DNA from: a virus
Virus record (IMG/VR): IMGVR_UViG_3300007735_000600
Span: 1 to 31,039 of that record
Direction: 5' to 3' (one strand)
Length of the DNA: 31,039 bases
The notes beneath the pieces were generated by a model, which was not told where the DNA came from, searched no databases, and was given only the letters and a program-made list of their open reading frames with translations. Shown in pieces: positions 26,786 through 31,039 of the stretch (position 1 is its first letter; the number at the start of each line of letters is the position of its first letter). The position numbers and the translations under genes were made by a program.

Positions 26786-26816
26786 CAAAAGTAAATTAAA
26801 ATTATTAATTGTGCAA
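26786..26816 (-). promoter_or_regulatory. Early promoter (TTG-N20-TACTTTTG)
   Basis: TTG (26816-26814), exactly 20 nt of AT-rich sequence, then TACTTTTG (26793-26786), a perfect TAnnTTTG. It lies in the 60-nt gap between the gp10-like gene and the HTH gene. The ATG is 8 nt downstream of the -7 box, predicting little or no 5' UTR. Confidence 0.7.
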
Positions 26817-26837
26817 GTATTTTTTTGTTTTTGTCAA

Positions 26838-27377
26838 TTAACTTTTCACTTCCACGGCAAATATCAAGTCACCCAAACGAGCATTCAACTCGTTTACTAA
26901 CTCCATTTGTAGTGATTCGGTGAACGCATCTGCCAAGAATGGGTTTGCTTTTGTACCTCTGCGGTGAATCTTCCTTGCAATGGCTTTGGCAAGTGACTCA
27001 TAAGACATATCAGGGTTGGTTGGTTTGATTCCTTTGTAAGCGATCCACTCTTGAATTGATTGCCATAGGTACGGAGTGCCTTCGGTGTGACCATTCCTTG
27101 TTGGCTTCCTTCCGTATTCCACAAACTCCCAATAATCTTCAGCCATCAAAATGGTATTGATGGATGTTGGTGTCTTGATAATCTCACCCGGCACAAAGGA
27201 TTGCTTCAAAGCGGACGAAGCATTGATTTTCTTCTCGTCCATTGACCGAGCGATTTCGGGATAGACCTTTTGATTCCACCAATTCTCAATGATTTGATGC
27301 AATAGGTCATCATTCCCACCTTGACCAAGAAATGTGTCAAGTGAATCACCCAATTTGCTGATGTCTATTTCAGCCAT
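26838..27377 (-). CDS. HK97-gp10-like head-tail or tail-completion protein (179 aa)
   Basis: Starts MAEIDISKLGDSLDTFLGQG, has SSALKQSFVPGEIIKTPTSI and DYWEFVEYGRKPTRNGHTEG, the EYGR core typical of the gp10-like neck family, then SIQEWIAYKGIKP and KAIARKIHRRGTKANPFLAD. Function: completion of head-tail connection. It stands far from the portal block, after accessory genes, and is the last gene before the early promoter. Its start overlaps the previous gene by 13 nt. Confidence 0.7.
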   Translation of the reverse strand: MAEIDISKLGDSLDTFLGQGGNDDLLHQIIENWWNQKVYPEIARSMDEKKINASSALKQSFVPGEIIKTPTSINTILMAEDYWEFVEYGRKPTRNGHTEGTPYLWQSIQEWIAYKGIKPTNPDMSYESLAKAIARKIHRRGTKANPFLADAFTESLQMELVNELNARLGDLIFAVEVKS

Positions 27378-27697
27378 CCTACAAGCATTAAAATGGTTAG
27401 ACCTATACTGACACTCTTGAACAACGACAAAGTGCGTGAGATGGCTTTATTTTCGCTCACAAGGGCATCATTCTTCTCACGGAGATATGCGTTTTTGATT
27501 CTCACCTTGACAATGATAGAATCTTGCTCGGCAATTATGATGGAATCGGATGTCACAATTTTACGAAGAACCGTGACTTGTTCCCTTGCGATTGCTCCCT
27601 TGACCAAATAATGGTTCGCTTGTTTGATGGTGTTTGTATCAACAAGGACTTGTCCATAACTGGTCAACGGAAAGAGCAGAATCAACAAGAATCTCAT
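27365..27697 (-). CDS. Signal-peptide coiled-coil membrane protein (110 aa)
   Basis: The ATG at 27697 (MRFLLILLFPLTSYGQVLVD) begins exactly at a signal peptide and follows the DUF3310 stop by one base; an upstream TTG start at 27754 is rejected. Signal cleavage is likely after SYG. The middle (about 45-85, EQDSIIVKVRIKNAYLREKN, DALVSENKAISRTLSL) is heptad-rich, and a membrane segment ends the protein (SVSIGLTILMLVGWLK). Envelope-spanning layout. Function unknown. Confidence 0.65.
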   Translation of the reverse strand: MRFLLILLFPLTSYGQVLVDTNTIKQANHYLVKGAIAREQVTVLRKIVTSDSIIIAEQDSIIVKVRIKNAYLREKNDALVSENKAISRTLSLFKSVSIGLTILMLVGWLK

Positions 27698-27698
27698 C

Positions 27699-27935
27699 TT
27701 ATAAAGTAGCGTTTTTCTTGGTTTGTTTTTCCTTCTCTGCAATGAGCTTGTCAAGATACCACTTGGCTTTGTACAAGTCCTCCAGTCCGTTCTTGTCTTC
27801 GCATCTCCACAGGTACTTAATCACATTGGCGGTGCATACGGCAATGAGTCCCTTCTTCCTGATGGTTGCTGACTCAATCGCATCAATGCACTCTATGTCT
27901 CCTTGCTTGTAGTGGGTTGGGTTAATTGCATCCAT
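27699..27935 (-). CDS. DUF3310 protein (78 aa)
   Basis: Starts MDAINPTHYKQGDIECIDAI, has GLIAVCTANVIKYLWRCEDK and NGLEDLYKAKWYLDKLIAEK, the HY..G.IE.ID.I ... N.IKY..R...K.G.EDL.KA..YL..L pattern of DUF3310. This domain is common in phages and is sometimes linked to nucleotide-kinase-like proteins; its function is not settled. It lies between a small protein (43-nt overlap) and a secreted protein. Confidence 0.85.
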   Translation of the reverse strand: MDAINPTHYKQGDIECIDAIESATIRKKGLIAVCTANVIKYLWRCEDKNGLEDLYKAKWYLDKLIAEKEKQTKKNATL

Positions 27936-28147
27936 TTTCTCACAAAGGTATAATAACTCTCTTCAATCACAATGATGTGTCCTCCGGTCATATACAACTG
28001 CGTATTCTCAAACAACGCAGATGCAGCAACAATGTGTTGCTCATTTACAAATCCATCTTCCAAGATTTGCACAATCTCAGGCTCAATCCCAACAGATTCA
28101 AGCCACGAGTCGTTGCGTTGCTCCATTATGATTTGCACTTTCATCAT
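27893..28147 (-). CDS. Small protein (84 aa), unknown
   Basis: ATGATG at 28147/28144 overlaps the metallophosphoesterase stop. Starts MMKVQIIMEQRNDSWLESVG and includes EPEIVQILEDGFVNEQHIVA, ALFENTQLYMTGGHIIVIEE and YYTFVRKWMQLT. It is alpha/beta and cytoplasmic. I know no family. It overlaps the DUF3310 gene by 43 nt. Confidence 0.6.
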   Translation of the reverse strand: MMKVQIIMEQRNDSWLESVGIEPEIVQILEDGFVNEQHIVAASALFENTQLYMTGGHIIVIEESYYTFVRKWMQLTQPTTSKET

Positions 28148-28983
28148 AATGTCTTATGCGTATAAGCGTTTATTTTGCGATTTGTTTTCTCATCTCGGAA
28201 GGGTTTCATAATTAACCAACGACCTCCGATTGGTTTGGGAGATGCACCCCTTTCAATGTGCCAACCCTTTGAGCCATCGCCATACTCTTCCTTGTATGCA
28301 CTTGTCCGAATCATCAAGATGTCACGAAGCATCACCGTGTCTTTGTTTGTCAACTCTTCAACCGTGTAGGTCATCTCATAGTCCTCGTGAACATGACCCA
28401 TCCAAATCGCATCCGCTCCTTCTACATTCACGCTCATTCGGTTGTGCTGGATAGTACCACGAGTAACCGCACCACCACCACCAAATCCGTGCATATACTT
28501 AATTTTAAATGACTGCGTATTTGAGCCATCGTTAAACTGGTACCTGATCCATCCACCATATCCACCAACTTGAATTGCACTACCTGTCTTGTAGTTCAGC
28601 AAGGTCACAAAGCGTTCAATGATGTCCGTCTCTTGTCTCTTTAGGATGGCGGTCTCGTGATTTCCGTAGCCGACTAACTTGATGAGATGGGCGTAAGGTG
28701 CAAACCAATCAACTGCCGTGTTGATGATGGCATCAAAGTAGTTTGCGTGGTTGTGTTCGGGACGGATGTCGCTCTTTGATTTGCGTGGATCATACGCTCC
28801 TTGCATCAAACAAAACAAATCTCCGTTGATAAGGATGTCGTGATTTCCTTTGACCGCTTGGTCAAGGTGTTTCTTGAGCAAATCCCTATCGCATTTGGGA
28901 TTGTCCCAATGTAAGTCCGAGATGAGCAGAACTTTCGTCTCCTCCCAGTTCTTGTCAACTCTCAATACATTGTTTTTTTTCAT
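28144..28983 (-). CDS. Calcineurin-like metallophosphoesterase (279 aa)
   Basis: Hydrolyses a phosphomono- or diester using two metals. The metal motifs are all intact: DLH at residues 23-25 (ISDLHWD), GD at 54-55 (INGDLF), GNHE at 107-110 (YGNHET), H165 (YMHGFGGGG) and GHVH at 196-199 (MGHVHED). The length is usual. It has no signal peptide. The substrate is unknown; phage relatives act on nucleotides, DNA ends or protein phosphates. It is embedded between virion genes (29200-30245) and a DUF3310 gene, with 4-nt overlaps on both sides. Confidence 0.9.
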   Translation of the reverse strand: MKKNNVLRVDKNWEETKVLLISDLHWDNPKCDRDLLKKHLDQAVKGNHDILINGDLFCLMQGAYDPRKSKSDIRPEHNHANYFDAIINTAVDWFAPYAHLIKLVGYGNHETAILKRQETDIIERFVTLLNYKTGSAIQVGGYGGWIRYQFNDGSNTQSFKIKYMHGFGGGGAVTRGTIQHNRMSVNVEGADAIWMGHVHEDYEMTYTVEELTNKDTVMLRDILMIRTSAYKEEYGDGSKGWHIERGASPKPIGGRWLIMKPFRDEKTNRKINAYTHKTL

Positions 28984-29261
28984 ATAGTGTCCAAGTGGAT
29001 GTGCAGTCCTATCGCCTTTTTAAGCCCCTCTGCGGAAGGTTTGAAGGTGTCAAGGTAGATTGTATCAAATGACTTGATTTGTTTTAATAGAGTGTCTCTT
29101 ACAAGTTTCTCCCTCTCCACGATTCTCTCGTGCATCTCTACATTTATTGGTCGTTCAATGCGAATTGGTCTTTCTAAATTCAAGAAAGCCAAAAACACAC
29201 TACACAGGAACAACGCAAGTATCAAATAAATAAGGAGTGTTGACTTGGAAGTTGATTGCAT
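28980..29261 (-). CDS. Single-pass membrane protein with charged tail (93 aa)
   Basis: ATG at 29261 (MQSTSKSTLLIYLILALFLC) is preferred, although an ATG at 29288 is also in frame. The hydrophobic segment is at residues 8-25, followed by a charged helical part (RPIRIERPINVEMHERIVER, EKLVRDTLLKQIKSFDTIYL) and a C-terminal amphipathic end. It overlaps the preceding tail-terminator-like gene by 62 nt and the next by 4 nt. Envelope role, function unknown. Confidence 0.55.
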   Translation of the reverse strand: MQSTSKSTLLIYLILALFLCSVFLAFLNLERPIRIERPINVEMHERIVEREKLVRDTLLKQIKSFDTIYLDTFKPSAEGLKKAIGLHIHLDTI

Positions 29262-29640
29262 ATCCTGAAAGAATGTCGGTTTTGGCATCGTAAAAAGGTG
29301 AAGCGTTGGAAGTAACTACCAGTTCAAAGTCCTCATCATTGATGGTGTTGTTGTCAATCAAAGCAAAGATATCTGCAACGATTTGTGCGGTGTCCGAAAG
29401 AACCTCAACGACATTTGATTCACTCTCAAACACACGATCCATCACCAACAATGCGAAATTATAGGTCATTAGGTTTCCAGTTGTGGAGAGATTAAACCCA
29501 TCAGGATACAACCAAACGAGCGGATAATATTCAATGTTTTCAACCGTCAAGTTTGACTGCTGACCAACACCGAACTTGCCGACCATCTTATGGCTTTCGG
29601 CTGCCGTTTGGATTTTTTTGATGATTTGGTTTAGTGTCAT
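29200..29640 (-). CDS. Tail-terminator-like or neck protein (146 aa)
   Basis: Starts MTLNQIIKKIQTAAESHKMV, with VEYYPLVWLYPDG-like strands (NIEYYPLVWLYPDG), YNFALLVMDRVFESESNVVE, VLSDTAQIVADIFALIDNNT and SPFYDAKTDILSGYAINFQV. The pattern of a helix, strand and long helix followed by a sandwich is that of the tail-terminator/tail-completion group as I recall it in Bacteroidota phages; no signature proves it. It lies after the adaptor gene at the head-tail junction block. Confidence 0.6.
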   Translation of the reverse strand: MTLNQIIKKIQTAAESHKMVGKFGVGQQSNLTVENIEYYPLVWLYPDGFNLSTTGNLMTYNFALLVMDRVFESESNVVEVLSDTAQIVADIFALIDNNTINDEDFELVVTSNASPFYDAKTDILSGYAINFQVNTPYLFDTCVVPV

Positions 29641-29684
29641 TCTTTAGGAATTTGAGAAGCTTTGCCTCGTTGTTTTTCTGCCAC
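29637..29684 (-). CDS. Micro-ORF (15 aa), doubtful
   Basis: GTG at 29684 directly after the adaptor stop TAA gives MAEKQRGKASQIPKE and a TGA overlapping the ATG of the next gene by ATGA. The fit to stop and start on both sides is neat, so it may be a truncated relict gene or a translation-coupling spacer. The length alone gives little proof. Confidence 0.2.
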   Translation of the reverse strand: MAEKQRGKASQIPKE

Positions 29685-30245
29685 TTATTTGTCCTCGTTG
29701 GGGAAGTCATAGTTCCAATAACAATCTTGTGAAGTTGGAAGATAAATGCCACCTACAAAAGCGGTGTTCTTTGGGCGAATGGTGTCAATGGTATTGCCCG
29801 GATTCAAAAACAATGGATAGTCCGTTGTGTTGGTACGCAAGTAATCACGCAAACGATTGGCATAATACTCTGCCTTGTCACGATATCTGCCCTCAATCAT
29901 TGTCATCTCCTCAACCGATACTGCACGAGCGTTGTCACTCTCCCTTGATGCAACTGATTTGTTCATCAATTTGAAGGTCATTGGAAGCATCGCTTCGGTC
30001 AAAGTGTAGTATTTCAAGCAAGGTGCGATGTAAGAGTCCAAAAGGGTTGTATTCAACTGAGTCAAAGTACCAGCAAAGGCTTGAACTTGCAACTCGTTGT
30101 AAATGCCTGAACCGATGACATCTCTCACATAGATTTCCTGTGCCTCTTTGATTGCTGACTTGAGCAATTTATCGTCAACATTCTCATTCAAAGGAGTGTT
30201 GTCCTTCAAATAGGTTGTGCTTATGAAATATACAAAGTTGGTCAT
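29685..30245 (-). CDS. Head-tail adaptor-like protein (186 aa)
   Basis: Starts MTNFVYFISTTYLKDNTPLN with ENVDDKLLKSAIKEAQEIYV, RDVIGSGIYNELQVQAFAGT and SYIAPCLKYYTLTEAMLPMT, then a C-terminal region KNTAFVGGIYLPTSQDCYWN. The pattern (LL..AI..AQ..Y....IG...Y..L, then Y I.P.L......E) is that of the gp6-type adaptor family of Bacteroidota phages (DUF6712-like as I recall). It directly follows the portal with a 4-nt overlap. A role at the portal ring is consistent. Confidence 0.75.
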   Translation of the reverse strand: MTNFVYFISTTYLKDNTPLNENVDDKLLKSAIKEAQEIYVRDVIGSGIYNELQVQAFAGTLTQLNTTLLDSYIAPCLKYYTLTEAMLPMTFKLMNKSVASRESDNARAVSVEEMTMIEGRYRDKAEYYANRLRDYLRTNTTDYPLFLNPGNTIDTIRPKNTAFVGGIYLPTSQDCYWNYDFPNEDK

Positions 30246-31039
30246 CGTTTAATTCTCCTCAATAATTTTTGAACCCAAATGTGTCTGCATTGTGGTGTGT
30301 TGACATCAAGTGTTGGATTGTGATACCAACCACCTCTGCGTTTCCACACATCATATCCCAACTCTGCTGACATCATATTGATGTCCTCACGAGAATATAC
30401 ACGCCCACTATTTACAACATCGGTGCAGAACTTCCGAGATGTGTCAATCAAAAGTCCTCCGCTGATTCCCGGTGCAAGTCCATATTGATAGCGAACCACC
30501 AATTCAGTTTGAAGGTTCTTGATTTCTTCCAATCCTTTTGGCGTTGTTTCAAGACCATCCTCGTATGATTTAATCAATTGCGCTTTGGCAAGTTTGGCAA
30601 TCGTATCGGCAACAACCTTTGCGTCAAGTTTGGTGATGTTTACAATGTCACCGACCTGAAGACCTTTGTTCTCTTTCAGCACATTCAAGATGGCAGATTC
30701 AATTGCATCTGCAAACTCAAACTTACCTTCTTCAAACTCTTCGGCTTTTTCTCCGTATTTGTTAAAGACAATCAGGTCACGCTCATCATCCCATCCAAAG
30801 GGGTTTTGTTTTGACAAGGCAATTGGTGCTGCGGATGGCAATGAATCACCTCCAGCGATAGGTGGCAGATTTGCCAACTGACGCTTCTCGTTGATTGTCA
30901 TATTGCTCAACACATTGTTTGCAACCAAAGGACTCAAAGCATTGATGGCATCGTTCAAAGATGATTGTTGTACATCCGTAATCAATGGCAATCCAAGTTC
31001 TTTTCTTGCTTCTTCGTTTGTAATTACACCAGCGGTGAA
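30242..31039 (-). CDS. Phage portal protein, C-terminal part, with winged-helix-like and MuF-like segments
   Basis: This is residues 362-626 of the same portal, entered through the terminal repeat. An apparent TTG start at 30991 is just an internal leucine codon. Beyond the portal core there is a low-complexity linker, then a segment at about residues 470-532 (IESAILNVLKENKGLQVGDI, then KLAKAQLIKSYEDG) that reads like a winged-helix domain. The tail at about residues 559-626 has DTSRKFC, GRVYSREDI, GGWY and CRHIW, resembling the end of MuF/SPP1-gp7-type head morphogenesis proteins. The portal core alone is usually about 400-500 residues, so this is a long fusion. The stop overlaps the next gene start by 4 nt. 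The portal call is firm from context; the two appended domains are my inference. Confidence 0.8.
   Translation of the reverse strand, partial: FTAGVITNEEARKELGLPLITDVQQSSLNDAINALSPLVANNVLSNMTINEKRQLANLPPIAGGDSLPSAAPIALSKQNPFGWDDERDLIVFNKYGEKAEEFEEGKFEFADAIESAILNVLKENKGLQVGDIVNITKLDAKVVADTIAKLAKAQLIKSYEDGLETTPKGLEEIKNLQTELVVRYQYGLAPGISGGLLIDTSRKFCTDVVNSGRVYSREDINMMSAELGYDVWKRRGGWYHNPTLDVNTPQCRHIWVQKLLRRIKR
30913..31039. repeat. Right copy of 127-bp terminal direct repeat (circularity overlap)
   Basis: This copy is identical to bases 1-127. Base 31039 is the first base of a portal codon in both copies, which supports joining position 30912 to position 1. See the left copy for interpretation. 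Confidence 0.95.

Noticed and set aside
1-31039. tRNA genes, CRISPR arrays, insertion sequences, integrase and attachment site
   Set aside because: I saw no cloverleaf with GTTCGA-type arm, no regularly spaced repeats, no transposase or integrase motifs. Absence was judged by eye only.

Overview
This window looks like the complete genome of a small tailed phage (siphovirus type, about 30.9 kb) that infects a Bacteroidota host, probably an aquatic flavobacterium-like bacterium. The first 127 bases recur exactly as the last 127 bases, so the contig closes into a circle with a unique length of 30,912 bp. The portal gene is cut by the artificial ends and is restored when they are joined. Every gene I can support lies on the minus strand, packed with 1-20 nt overlaps, many of them ATGA stop/start fusions. 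The host guess rests on protein families that I recall from Bacteroidota phages, on promoters of the form TTG-N20-TAnnTTTG, and on A-rich leaders in place of Shine-Dalgarno sites at most genes.

Read in the direction of transcription (high to low coordinates). An early promoter at 26786-26816 fires almost directly onto the start codon of a small HTH protein. An ERF annealing protein, a YqaJ-type exonuclease, five small (mostly membrane) proteins, an HNH homing endonuclease with its own promoter, a replication-organiser-like protein, a DnaB-type helicase, an orphan C5-cytosine methyltransferase and a DnaA-domain-IV-like protein follow (26777-20180). Next come a sigma-factor-like protein (20131), a membrane protein, and a cassette of small proteins of which three share the N-terminus MSNNKQ (19123-18239).

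The packaging module holds an HNH nuclease, a small terminase, two small proteins, a GT-B glycosyltransferase and the large terminase (18034-14854). A tail assembly chaperone with a T9 slippery run and an uninitiated -1 frame extension follows (14852-14095). A 294-bp non-coding region full of palindromes separates it from the tail tip, tape measure, XkdF-like protease, scaffold, major capsid, tail-tube-like and fibre genes (13800-3401). A cluster of small membrane proteins, a basic 39-aa protein, an L,D-transpeptidase-fold endolysin candidate and a holin lead to the portal (1210, across the junction, to 30242). Head-tail adaptor, closure and tail-terminator-like genes, a metallophosphoesterase, a DUF3310 protein and an HK97-gp10-like protein complete the circle (30245-26838).

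No integrase, DNA polymerase, primase, tRNA or CRISPR array is visible, so the phage probably uses host polymerase and primase and shows no sign of integration. The most distinctive points are the invariant 20-nt promoter spacing, a GCTATTT box at a fixed 6-7 nt from four late start codons, paired 12-bp palindromes 50 bp apart, the probable programmed frameshift, the portal fused to a winged-helix-like and a MuF-like segment, and the MSNNKQ cassette whose protein C-termini double as Shine-Dalgarno sites. All functions are inferred from reading the sequence; no database search was run.
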